This document shows, in pieces, positions 36,238 through 47,015 of a stretch of DNA of 64,000 nt (the first letter of the stretch is position 1; the number at the start of each line of letters is the position of its first letter). The notes under the pieces are model-generated. The model saw only the letters and a program-made list of their open reading frames with translations, did no database searches and was not told the DNA's origin. The stretch is from Galeruca laticollis. Its lineage: Eukaryota > Arthropoda > Insecta > Coleoptera > Chrysomelidae. The DNA lies in assembly GCA_963921935.1 (NCBI GenBank), contig OY998181.1, positions 114,968,957-115,032,956 on the forward strand. The letters run 5' to 3'. The translations under genes and the position numbers were made by a program.

Positions 36238-38230
36238 TCAGCAAAAGCCAACAATAGTTTTGAACCATGCTTAGCAAAACCTTAAGTTAGTTCCGATGTT
36301 ATTTCATCAACCGAATACTCCTTGTCTGAGTCCTGATGTTACCCTAAATGGAATTGATGTTCTGCTTCCTATCCTCAACTGTGCATATGAGTTTACCACA
36401 CACACTTGTGTTAGCTCCACCAATTTCCTTGGGATGCCCATTTCTAACATTGCCACCCACAACCTGCTTCTTTTTATAGAGTCATATGCTTGCTGGAAAT
36501 CAACAAAGGTTTGGTGAATTCCCAGTTCTATTCTAATATTTGTCTGATCGTGAATATTTGATCTGTCGTTGACCTTACAGCACGAAACGAGCATTGACTG
36601 TCGCCGATAACGTCTTCCCCATAAGGGGTCAACCTTCTCAGTAGTATGGTTGTCAATACTTTGTATGTTGTGTTGATAAGTTATATTCCTCTATAATTTC
36701 TAAATTATTCTTTGTTTCCTTTCTTATGTATAGGTATTATGATACTTTCGCTCCAATCTTTAGGCATTCTCTGTTGTACCCATATATTCAGGATCATTTC
36801 ATATATTTTTTGGTGTAAAATATTTCCTCCCTTTTTTAACAACTCTGCATTCATACCATCATTGCCTGGTGCTTTATGATCTTTGAGATATGTTATCGCA
36901 TTTTTTTAATTCTTGGGGTGTTGGTGGTGGTATTATTATATCCGCTGAGTGGAAGGTAGTGTCTTCTTCTTCCTCCGTCATTATTAATTCTCCAGTTTCA
37001 TTTCTCATGCCTTTCGTTCCTCCTACACTCCCATTCCTCTTCACTCTCTTTACTTCCCTAAAGAACTTCCTTGCCTGATTCATGCCTCTATCCCTATCAA
37101 TTTCCCGTATTTGGTTTTCTAGGTAGTTCTTCTTTTTAGTTCTGAGTGATATCCTTGTCTGTGCACTTGTTCTGTGAAAATCTTCTTTGTTATCATTCGT
37201 AGGGTTTATTACCGTTCTCAGTCTCTTATTTGTTTTCAATTCCAGCGCGTCTTCACATTCTCTGTCAAACCACCTTCTTTTGGGGCGCTTCTTCTTTTTT
37301 CCAATGGTTTCTGTCGCTGCTTCTTCTATGACTGTTGCCACTTGCTGCCATGTTTCTTCTAGTGCTTTATTATCTTCCTCGTGTCTTAGGCATTCGAATT
37401 TGTTGCTCAAGGCCAGTTGGTACTCAACCTTCCTTTTTGGGTTCTTGAAAAGCTTCTACATCCCATCCTTTTCTTGACTCTTTTTGTTCAGGTTTCTGTG
37501 TTGTTATTCCCGTTCTCACCCTGGATTTAACTTGGAAGTGATCAGTATCGCTGTCTGCCTCTCTCATAGTTCGTGCACTGGTGATGCTACTAGAGTGTCT
37601 TGCATCTATAAGAATGTGGTCTATTCGGTTTAGCAATTTCCGTCATTTGAAACCCATGTGGCTTTATATACGTTCTTTCTTTGAAATTGTGTGGATTTCA
37701 CTACCATATTATTAGATATTGCAAATTCGTTATGTCGTGTAGGCTATGTCTGCCTACCACCTCCCTGAGATACTCCTCTTTTCCCAGTTTAGCGTTACAA
37801 TCTCCCATCACTACCCTGATATCATGCCTTGGAGCCGCCCTATACTGTTGATCTAGTAGCTCATAAAATTCACCTTTCTTCTCCTCCTCTACGTCCTCTG
37901 TCGGGGCATAAATCGAAAATATCGTGAGATTGAACCATTCACCCTTAAGTCTGATATAACAAATTATCTCGCTGACTGGCTTAAAGTCTCTTACTTTTGT
38001 TTTTAGCCTCTTTGCTATGACAAAGTCGCATCCGGATTCATGTATGTCCTCACTACCTGACCAGAACACTATATCGTTTTCCATCTCCATATTTCCCGAT
38101 CCTGTCCATCTCGCTTCCTGTATGGCAGTTATATCCATCTTATATTTTTGAAGCTCTTTAACCGCTCTCGTTGCTATACCAGGCTTGTACCAACTCTGCA
38201 TATTCCAGGTTCCCAAAAGAATATCCTTTT
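36236..38230 (-). mobile_element. RTE-like non-LTR element, decayed (RTE-2)
   Basis: Minus-strand endonuclease and early RT of an RTE-like element, cut on the 3' side at a (TA)n array within the RT domain. The layout of a truncated RTE copy beside TA repeats repeats that of RTE-3. Confidence 0.8.
36307..38216 (-). pseudogene. RTE-like ORF2 fragment: endonuclease and part of RT
   Basis: The endonuclease (38216-37701) begins MGTWNMQSWYKPGIATRAVKE and shows KMDITAIQEARWTG, IFSIYAPTED and VVMGDCNAKLG. The Asp-containing end NRIDHILIDARHSS is at 37636-37424. A linker (37410-36874) has DREKK-type charged residues and a typical RTE EKKNYLENQIREIDRDR stretch. RT begins at 36594 with GIHQTFVDFQQAYDSI (catalytic Asp) and breaks off after SGLRQGVFG. 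The YxDD motif and everything beyond are absent. Several frameshifts are present. Confidence 0.85.
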
Positions 38231-38939
38231 TCTTTCTCTCTAAATAAAACTAGTATCACCCGCGAACCGCCAAGATCTACTCCTAGGTTATTTTCAAACT
38301 GGTAAAATAATTCCACCTGAGATGCTCTGGTAACTGACCAGCCGCTACGAAACAAAATGGTAACGGAACCACAAAAGTAAGTTACAAAATAGAAGTTTGG
38401 TTGCAATGTATCTATTTTGGAATTATGTTGACCGAGGTTCTGGCCCAGGCTGGAATTTTTGGTTCATTCAAATCTACCTTATGGTGAGTTTTTCTCATTA
38501 TTTTGCAACTGATGCTAGTAGCTCGTCGTGAAAATTTTGCAAGTGATGCTAGTAGTTCGTCGTGAAAACCAAATTCTGCATATTCGTAATCAGTGATCTT
38601 ATGTGAACTTATATCCCAACTCCAAATTAGCGTAACTTGTAAAAGAAGTATCGTAACCCTTAAATTAAAGTCCACGGATACCGATGTAACTAAAGAGAGA
38701 ACTCTAAATATTTTGTTCCATCTTTCAAAAGAGTATCAATGTTTCATAGCGTCAGTAGTATCTTCGGACTTGTTTCGTATTTGCTCAGTAGCAGTTTTCC
38801 AAGAACCTTGATGAATTGCTCAATTTTTTTCATTTGTTCAATTTGAAAATATATTCCAATTTATTCATTTACCTTTCTTATGTAAGTATGTTTCTTCCCT
38901 TTAATATCAATTTTCCCCCCAAACTAACTAATATGCGAG
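38231..38939. other. no recognised gene
   Basis: A short direct duplication is visible around 38503-38570 (repeats of gatgctagtag and tcgtcgtgaaa). Otherwise nothing can be assigned. Confidence 0.4.
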
Positions 38940-40065
38940 AAAAGTATTGGTTTATCACCAAAAAGTTGAAATTTTGAAACCTTTTTTTGAGTTTTTTTCA
39001 CGTTTTCCTCCAATAACAACACGAAAAAACAGTTTTTTGAAAAAAAATCCTGTGTGTATGTCGTCGTTGTCGTCGGCCACTTTACGTTACATGTCTTGTC
39101 GGGCACGATACAGCCTCCGAAGTGCAACAAGGAATCACCAATTTTATGATTGAATATTGTTTGGGACATCTCACGGATGAACCCCATTGATTTTCAGCTC
39201 ACCATAGCCAGTACAACGGGTGATATGGTACTTGGAGTACGACATTTTTATAATTTTTTCAGAAATTTCAGTTTATTAGCACGATACAGCCTCCGGAGTG
39301 CCAAAAGTCACCAATTTTATGATTGAATATTATTCATAACATCTTACAGATCAACTCTATCGATTTTCAGGTCACCAAAGCCGGTACAACAGGTGCTATA
39401 GTACTTTAAGTACGACATTTTCGTCATTTTTGGAGAAATTTTAGTTTGTTAGCACATTACAGCCTCCGCAGTATATACAAGTGACCAATTTGATGATTGG
39501 GTATTGTTCAGGACGTCTCAAAGATTAACCCTGTTGATATTGAGCGTACTAAAGCCAGTACAACGAGTGCTATGGTACTTGAAGTACCAAATGTTTTGTC
39601 ATTTTTGGAGAATTTTCAGTTTGTTAGCCCCCCCAGTGCATACACGTGATCGATTTTATGATTGAATATTATTCAAGGCATCTCATAAATGAAGCTTATT
39701 GATTTTTAGCTAACCAGAGCTAGTACAACGGGTGATGTGGTACCAGAAGAGCCACATTTTTGGTCCTTTTTGGAGAAATTTCGGGTTGTTGGCACGATAC
39801 AGCCTCCGAAGTGTATACAAGTGACCAATTTTATAATGAGATATTTTTCAAAGTGTCTCACTCAAGGTGTCTCACATATGTATCCTTCTGATTTTCAGCT
39901 GACTAGAGCGAGAACAGCAAGTCCTATAAATCCAGATATACTACATTGAGATATTCTACATTTTTGGTTACTTTTGGAGAAATTTCGGTTTGTTAGCACG
40001 ATACATCCCCTGAAGTGTATAGGAGTGACAATTTTATAATAGAATATTGTTCAGGGCATCTCACA
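38940..40065. repeat. satellite-like tandem repeat, about 173-bp unit, about six copies
   Basis: A unit containing cagcctccg, ccaattttatgattgaatatt and gagtacgacatttt recurs. The cagcctcc landmark falls at about 39111, 39287, 39460, 39632, 39800 and 40003, giving spacings of 168-176 and a final 203. Copies are diverged and the last has an insertion. No coding sequence. Confidence 0.85.
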
Positions 40066-41150
40066 CATGCGGAAAAGTTTGTTTTAATATTTAAACCCGT
40101 TTGTTTATTATTTTATTTTTCTTCATTTCATTCAATATATTTCTGTATTCAATTCAGTTGATAATACACTTCTGTATCTATTGCGTATTTTCGATTTCTT
40201 TTCTGTGTCTGTTATGTTTGGAAAATACATATAAGAAATTCTCCATTGTCTTTTCTCTCAATCCAACACAATCACATGTTTTGATACGAGACTCTTCTCG
40301 TGTTATTACAGCTATTAAAGGAAAATACGCCATTATTGATCTATAGTACTAAAATAGATTTCGAATAAAATAATAGCGCAAAATTTGCTACAATAATTTC
40401 GTATGAACCATTTCGTGTTTTATACCACCACATCAGTGGCTGACAGATCCAATTCAATATCTATTGAATGAAGTATGGGATTTCATTAGATATCGGAATA
40501 CAAAATATTGGGAAAGAATTAGACCGATTGAAAAGCTGGATATCTATAGAGGGAAAGTGAGATATTTATCTGATAGGTGGATTTATATTTTCGGCAAATG
40601 CGTCAAAGAAATTAAACATGATTTGGGAGTATATGAGCAATACCATAATGGTGTATTTCTACGACTATACTTATAAAATTATAAATAAAATACTCCGGTA
40701 ATGCTCCGTCGCAAAGTAGATAATACATAAGTGGCTGTTGTTCAATATTAGCCCAATGAAATGAAGATTCAAGTTACAATCCAAAAAAGCAAGTCGTCAT
40801 TTTTGAGATATAAGTTAACTCTTACATACATTTAAAGGATTTATAGTTAAAAAGAAGTTCAGGGGAGGGGTGGCTAGAAAATAATTAAAACCTGCCCTAG
40901 AAATCATCTCAAAATCTTAAAATGATATGAGAAAAAGTTTCATACAAAAAATGTAGATATTAAATTTTCATGTAAAATTGTTTACTATAGCTTCTAGCGC
41001 ATTTGCAATTAAAACCTAGTCATATGTCATATAGCCTCTATTCAATATACCAACTTAAAAATCATTAAAGTCATTTGACTGGCTTTGAAATTAATTCTGA
41101 TACTTTATATCTTATATTTTATCATTATCATTTAATCAAGAGGGGTGAAG
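40066..41150. other. AT-rich stretch with one unassigned open frame
   Basis: The only frame with balanced composition is 40464-40676 (+), 70 codons: NEVWDFIRYRNTKYWERI and similar. It is open upstream only for a short way and matches no family I know. I would not call it a gene. Confidence 0.3.
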
Positions 41151-41368
41151 TGTTAGTTATTGCAACATCTAGTTAAATTTACTACAATTAACTTTATATC
41201 ATTTGAATTTATAATACATTATGTGAACAGAACCTTATTTTCAAAGTTGACATTTAATAAGTGAATGACATATTCATTGTGTTATAAAACTAAGAAACAA
41301 GCGCATGTGTTCCATTTCTCAATTCAATTCACATTTAAGTAATTCCAAATCATCTGCTTTATTCAACA
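41151..41368 (+). repeat. probable Copia 5' LTR
   Basis: The stretch begins TGTTAGTT and ends TTCAACA, the imperfect inverted ends typical of Copia LTRs, and is followed at once by the PBS. No partner LTR is in the window, so the left boundary is an inference. Confidence 0.55.
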
Positions 41369-41383
41369 GTTTATGGGTCCAGT
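41369..41383 (+). promoter_or_regulatory. Copia primer binding site
   Basis: gtttatgggtccagt closely resembles the site used by Drosophila copia, which pairs with an internal part of initiator tRNA-Met. Its place right after the LTR end supports the assignment. Confidence 0.6.
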
Positions 41384-41459
41384 AAGTTATAATCGAGCTA
41401 TGAGAAACATCAATAATTTAATTGGCGCATATAAGTTTTAAAAGTATAAGAACACAAAA

Positions 41460-42045
41460 ATGTCTGATTTGGCAAAAGTGCAGGTAACGAAACTAAATGA
41501 TGGAAAATATAAAGTCTGGACGTACAAAATGGAACTTTTATTTATAAAAGAAGATTTATGGACAACAATCATCGAAGAAGCACCATCAGATAGAACTAAG
41601 CTAGAGGCATGGAATAAAAAAGACGGTAAATCACGTGCATACATTGGTTTGTTTGTTGAAGACGATCAAATTATTCATATTAGGAAAAAAACATCGGCAA
41701 AGGCATCGTGGGAAACATTAAAAGAATATCATCAAAAATCAACTTAATCAAAAAAGGTTAAACTTTTAAGACTGTTTTGTCGAATGATATTGGCTGAAGG
41801 TGGAAATATGCAAACACATGCAATGGACGAATGTATAGATCAATTGACGACATCAGGTGAACCAATTGCAGATGCTCTTTCAGTTGCGTTATAAATATCA
41901 AGTTTATTCGAAAGTTATGGTGTTTTAATAACGGCTCTTGAATCACGTCCTGGGGCTTATTTACCTCAAACTATGGTGAAAAACAAACTTTTGGAAAAAT
42001 ATAGACGACGATAATCAATCGGAATTGTTAATGAAGGTGGTGAAA
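41460..42045 (+). pseudogene. Copia gag
   Basis: The ATG at 41460 opens MSDLAKVQVTKLNDGKYKVW, then the Copia-type TYKMELLFIKEDLWTTI and KASWETLKEYH. After a stop at 41745 other frames continue with MILAEGGNMQTHAMDECIDQL and FESYGVLITALESRPG. This is the UBN2-type gag that forms Copia particles. No zinc knuckle is readable before the protease. Stops near 41745 and 41892 inactivate it. Confidence 0.82.
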
Positions 42046-42100
42046 AAGCATTGAAAGCCATAAAAGAAAATAATGTATCAGAGAGTTCGAAATCAATGTA

Positions 42101-42413
42101 TTGTTTCTAGCCGAATGGTGTATTGATTCTGGTGCATCGGCACACATGTGTGGTGATGAAACATTCTTTAAAAGTTTGAATAAATCAAGCAATGACTCTG
42201 TTAATTTGGCTGATGGTAGAAATTTACCAATAAAAGGAATCGGAGTCATTGAATTCAAAACTGCTGTTAATAAATTCAAATTGAATGATGTGTGATTTGT
42301 ACCTGGATTGAAATGTAACCTCTTATCAGTCAGTAAGTTTGCAAATAATGGCTGCAGTATCATTTTTAAGGGCGAGAAGTGTGACATCAATAAAGATGGT
42401 AAAACATTTAGTC
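42101..42413 (+). pseudogene. Copia aspartic protease
   Basis: The protease active-site motif WCIDSGASAHMCGDETFF is intact (about 42117-42170), followed by VNLADGRNLPIKGIGVIEF. After one stop (near 42293) comes VPGLKCNLLSVSKFANNGCS and the start of the region leading to the integrase (KDGKTFSL), where the palindromic element cuts in. The protease would process the Gag-Pol precursor. Confidence 0.87.
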
Positions 42414-42415
42414 TA

Positions 42416-43753
42416 GTCGACAAGTTGAAAATGGTACAAAATAGAGATGCTGCTCTTAAAATTATGTGCGATCGCTCATTGGATTCGGAATGACGCCTAG
42501 AAAAATGTGCTAAAATCGTGTATTAGCACATAAAAAATTGCAAAAGTTATAAACAATTAAAGATGAAAAAAAATACCATTTCGTATTTTGCCAATATTTC
42601 ATGAACTATTAATATTTAAGAAATTCTGAAAGAGGAGGAAATTTCCAATAAAAACTCCTGACTCCCGGAACTCTATGTCCATTATTTATAATTTTAATTT
42701 AACGCTGAAATAGGTCTGCGCGCGACATTTTTAGATTGCGTCAAAAGCGAGTACGGCACATTTATTAGTTTATTTAAGGTTGGAATATTTTTTTTAATTT
42801 GAAAAAATTATGTGTATTCTGAACACTATAAATAATTTATTCCCGTTGGAAATTTTTCAACAAGTTTAGCAATTGTTAACTAACAAAATTTTCTCGAACT
42901 TCAGTCTTAATTGTAAGTGAAAAAAAATGTTTAAATAATAGTTGTAAAAAATTTTCGCTTCGTAGAGCCTTTCCTACCCACATTCTTAACAAGATCGTGC
43001 CATAAAAGTTGAAAAAATATTTATACTTTGTTTATTATAATTAACAACAATCACAACATTACTTGAATTTTTCAGTTTTTGTTCAAATTAAAAAAATTAT
43101 TATAAACAAAGTATAAATATTTTTTCAACTTTTATGGCACGATCTTGTTAAGTATGTGAGTAAGAAAGGCTCTACTAAGCGAAAAATTTTTACAGCCATT
43201 ATTTAAACATTTTTTTTCACTTACTATTAAGACTGAAGTTCAAGAAAATTTTGTTAGTTAACAATTGTTTAACTTATTGAAAAATCAACTGTAAGTAAAA
43301 TTTCCAACGGGAATAAATTATTTATAGTGTTCAGAATACACCATAATTTTTTCAAATTAAAAAAAATATTCAATACCTTAAATAAATTAATTAATGTGCC
43401 GTACTCGCTTTTGACGCAATCTAAAAATGTCGCGCGCAGACCAATTTCAGCGTTAAATTAAAATTATAAATAATGGAAATAGAGTTCCGGGAGTCCGGAG
43501 TTTTTTATTGGAAATTTCCTTCTCTTTCAGAATCTTTTTTTGAAATTTCTTAGATATTAATAGTTTATGAAATATTGGCCAAAAAACGAAATGCCATTTT
43601 TTTCATCTTTAATTGATTATAACTTTTGCAATCTCTTATGTGCTAATACACGCTTTTAGCACATTTTTCTAGGCGTCATTCCGAATCCAATGAGCTATCG
43701 CACATAATTTTAAGAGCAGTTTCTCTATTTTGTACCATTTTCAACTTGTTGAC
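42416..43753. mobile_element. palindromic foldback element of 1.34 kb with TA duplication
   Basis: The ends are GTCGACAAGTTGAAAATGG and its near-perfect inverse, flanked by TA (42414-42415 and 43754-43755). The two arms of about 610-660 bp (42416 to about 43042; about 43094 to 43753) are reverse complements with few differences, separated by about 50 bp. No transposase is encoded; small frames are identical in both arms and are by-products. Its position inside a Copia protease-integrase frame that resumes at 43761 shows it is an insertion. Confidence 0.88.
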
Positions 43754-43760
43754 TAGACTA

Positions 43761-44096
43761 ATTACTAACGGTAAAGTCACAAAATGATGTTTATAAAATA
43801 ACAGCATCGAATCGGGCTTACAACGTATCAAGTTCGGGTGAATCGAAATGCATTCACGAATGGCATAAAGTTTTTGGTCATCGGAATTTGATTGATATAG
43901 AAAAATGGCAGATTTATAAGTCAACATTAAAATTTCAGAATGCAGTCACAGTGATATTTGTGAAACTTGTTTAAAATGCAAGAAAACCAGATACTTTTCC
44001 TCGTAATGCATTGACCAGATCAAAAGAAAAGTTGGATTTGGTACATACAGATGTATGTGGACCTATTATATACAGTTATATACAGTTGCCAACACC
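43761..44096 (+). pseudogene. Copia GAG-pre-integrase domain
   Basis: In shifted frames the plus strand reads NDVYKITASNRAYNVSSSGE, HEWHKVFGHRNLIDIEKW (the HxxxGHxN pre-integrase motif) and RSKEKLDLVHTDVCGPI, which opens the integrase with its first catalytic Asp (HTD). The second insertion breaks the frame just after this. Confidence 0.85.
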
Positions 44097-44098
44097 TA

Positions 44099-46705
44099 CC
44101 CAGATAGCACTAGATATTCAATGGACGTACTAAAAATATTCGTTTTCGGATATTGTATTATTCTATAGACCCACTTTAAATATATATATCCTCTCTCGAA
44201 TATTCTATGGACCATGAAATGGGAAATTTTTTGAATATTCCATGAATATTCTATAAATATTTCCAAGGAATATTCAAGAATATATAAGATAATCCAGAAT
44301 ATTCATAGAACATTCCAATAGGCATATTCTACAAATATCCAAGTAATATTAGGAATATTATAAGGATATCTGTGGAACGTATATAGCAAAATTTCAAATA
44401 TTTGTAGAATATCCCAATATGGATGATACCTGTTGAGCGGGTAACATTGAATCATAGTACTCCGCCGTTTTTATATTTAGTTTCAAAGATAATTGATTGA
44501 AATTTGGAAGATCCTGTATACTTAATGAACTTATTGTTCCACCAGGAATGATAGCAACTTTCGTTCAATATCGCCAATTATTTTATCCATAAGCTCCATT
44601 CGTGTGAGACGGAATAGAATTATCTGCAAGGGAAAGCTTCTCTCTCGCACTTATTCAGTTTGCAAACAGTATGTCCCACATTTAAATAAAAATTCTCTGA
44701 AACTAAAGGAGAAAAGGGAGAGTACAATGATCCAGTGTTCCCTGGTATATATCTTACAAATATCTAAGAAATCTTTCAAAATTTCGAATTGTGTATATAG
44801 GAAAAAATATTTTTAATTGAAAAAATTAAAGCACGGGAAACATTGAGTTCAATTTAATTTATTTATACATAAATATAAGATGTACCTCATAACATAACTG
44901 AAACTAACATAATTTTCAAATCCAAAATTCACTGACTTCCTCCATACTCAACGAACTTTTTGAAACAGATTTCTGCCGTTCCTTACATTTGGATAAGAAA
45001 ATTCCTGTTTTCAATTCAACTTCTCTGTTTGTTATGTTCTTGTCCAACTTTTGGACGGCATCTGAAACAATAAAATAATTACATTTTTTGTTAATAAGCA
45101 ATTTCTATTCTACTGTGATTTTTGTGTATGTATGTATAACAATCAAATTATAATCCCAAAAACTGAAACTTAAAAGATGAAGTTAAACATCGAATATGTA
45201 ATTTAAAAAATAAGTCTTGTAGGAGACAAGTAAAAAGCAAAATATTCCAAACAAAACAGTGATTAGAAGTTCTTGTTTCTTGTACATGATATGATATATT
45301 AAATTAATTTACATGTAGATTCCAAAAAAAAATAACATTATTATACCTACTACTGCTTCAAAGAGCTTTGTTTTTCCAAAGCATTTTTCCATTTGTATCC
45401 ATGCATACTGTATCCCTCCATTTAATACTCTATCAGGATTTTTTGCAAGAATCTTTTGATATATTGTTGCAAATAAGAACCGTCCAATCTTGCCAGAGGT
45501 ACAACCTGAAATTATATTAATTTGGAAGGTAATCTCATAAGTTTTAAAAATTGAACAATTACAGTTTATAAGAAAAGTTATAACAAACGAACAAAAATAT
45601 AAGACCGCTTTCATCTGTGTGAACAGTATACATATGCCTGAAACTAGACACTTCTACAATTGACCAGCAATAACTATTATTTACCAAATGTCAGAACTAA
45701 TTTAACCTTGAATTATCAGATTACCAGTTGTGTAGAGCTTAGTTGTGTAGAGCTTTCTAGCCAATCCCAATTAATAAAAGGAATAGAGGTAACTATAGGC
45801 TATTTAATTAAGGAACTCATAGCATACATCTCGGTAACATAATTACGTGAAACTACCTGAGAAAATAAAATTTTGTTGTACCTTTAGCAACGAGGTGAAT
45901 TTCTACTCTACTTACAATTGAAAACATTTATCCATTAATTTTGTTGCAAAAATGTATGATATCAACAATTATTTTAATATTTTCATGCACTCAAATATAA
46001 AAAGTAACACATAAATACTCCAATATGTCGAGGCAGTTTCATATTTTGATTTGTATATAATATTGAATGTTCAACTTACAAAATATCCATAGGATTCTTC
46101 AGCAAAGCTGACTCAATTTCTTCAAACTTTGCCTCATCATTTATTGGAAGTTTTAGCAGCAAATCGATAATTTTCTAAAATATGTATTTATAAATCAACA
46201 GGCATTAAAAAAATACAATAAAACGTACCTGTTTTGATGCGTGATGTCGTATGTATTAGTTCCACCCGTAGCATAGAATACAATGTAGAAACATATTTAA
46301 ACCACTCCACAGTGGCAAAAAATTTACTAATGAATTAACGATCAAAAATAATTAATCATACACTACTGTTTCACCAATAACAATAACCTATATAAGATGG
46401 TCGAACCGCCATTTTTCACTGGTCGTTACCGTCAACTGTCAACTGCAACTACTTACGCATGCTCATGGAACAGAAAGAGCGTTTGAACCAAGTCAATAAT
46501 CATAGAATATTCTTAGAACTATTTGATTCGAATATTCTAAAAAGAATAATCTGAGGATATTCCAACTGGACTTACATTGAATATTCGATTTAGGTGTACC
46601 CACAGATATTCTAGATATCCCCAGAATAACCCTATAATATTTGGATATATATCTTCCAAATCGAAGTCTGTCAGAACATCGCATGGATATCTGGTGCTAT
46701 CTGGG
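44099..46705 (-). mobile_element. TA-flanked DNA element carrying a DUF4806-like gene
   Basis: The ends are CCCAGATAGCACTAGATATTC and the inverse of CCCAGATAGCACCAGATATCC, flanked by TA (44097-44098 and 46706-46707). Removing the element plus one TA restores the Copia frame (PTP followed by RGNIYILILIDDY). Both subterminal regions (about 44150-44420 and 46495-46690) are dense in the palindromic words gaatattc and gatatcc, possible transposase-binding sites. No transposase is visible. A related end lies at 54340-54638. The superfamily is not recognised; it is probably non-autonomous. Confidence 0.8.
44916..46174 (-). CDS. DUF4806-domain gene, spliced, inside the TA-flanked element
   Basis: Four minus-strand exons with GT-AG borders join in phase: 46174-46080, a 29-base micro-exon at 45910-45882, 45505-45347 and 45061-44916 (stop). 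The product reads LPINDEAKFEEIESALLKNP, then VEIHLVAKGCTSGKIGRFLF, IYQKILAK, GKTKLFEAVVDAVQKLDKN and NREVELKTGIFLSKCKERQK. This follows the DUF4806 pattern: an LPi...ee...lE start, a Gly-containing middle, a K..lf.av helix and a t..Eve..i..wL...ker end. DUF4806 has no known function and is common in insect multicopy families. Upstream an exon ending near 46222 may continue the gene, but its reading frame is closed, so the start is unresolved. There is no stop or frameshift inside the four exons. Confidence 0.7.
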
Positions 46706-46707
46706 TA

Positions 46708-46996
46708 GAGGAAACATATATATACTGATTTTAATTGACGATTACACGAGATATTCACATATTTATTTGATTAAACCAAAATCAGATGTTCGCGATAAAA
46801 TGATCGAGTTTGTTGAAATAATGAAGACACAGTACGGTAAAGTACCAAAGGTTATCAGATCAGATAGAGGTGGTAAGTATATGGATGGTAGTTTACGTAA
46901 ATATTTCAAATCAAAAGGAATTAAAACTCAGTTATCGGTACCTGAACTACCTCAACAAAATGGAGTAGCTGAGCGCAAAAATCGTACTTTAACACG
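46708..46996 (+). pseudogene. Copia integrase core
   Basis: The frame continues the Copia integrase: ILILIDDYTRYSHIYLIKPK (second part of the core), KVIRSDRGGKYMDG (catalytic Asp) and LPQQNGVAERKNRTLT (catalytic Glu). The family sequence after NRTL (normally an EMAR-type motif) is missing, so the element is truncated here. The remaining catalytic residues are intact but the gene is incomplete. Confidence 0.87.
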
Positions 46997-47015
46997 TTTC
47001 TTGCTGCCCTCTATA

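Larger units (their letters stand above)
41151..47000 (+). mobile_element. Copia LTR retrotransposon, truncated and split by nested insertions
   Basis: Plus-strand Copia element: probable 5' LTR (41151-41368), PBS, gag, protease, GAG-pre-integrase and integrase. It is interrupted by a palindromic element at 42416-43753 and a DUF4806-carrying element at 44099-46705. Removing each insertion with one TA copy lets the Copia frame continue on the other side, which shows they inserted into it. Similarity ends in the integrase at about 46996, just before the Sailor transposon. RT, RNase H and the 3' LTR are absent. Confidence 0.85.

Noticed and set aside
40464..40676. A 70-codon frame of balanced composition
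   Set aside because: It matches no family I know and has no continuation on either side.
43676..43927. An 83-codon minus-strand frame similar to the frame at 42308-42493
   Set aside because: The similarity is the inverted arm of the palindromic element; neither frame is a conserved protein.
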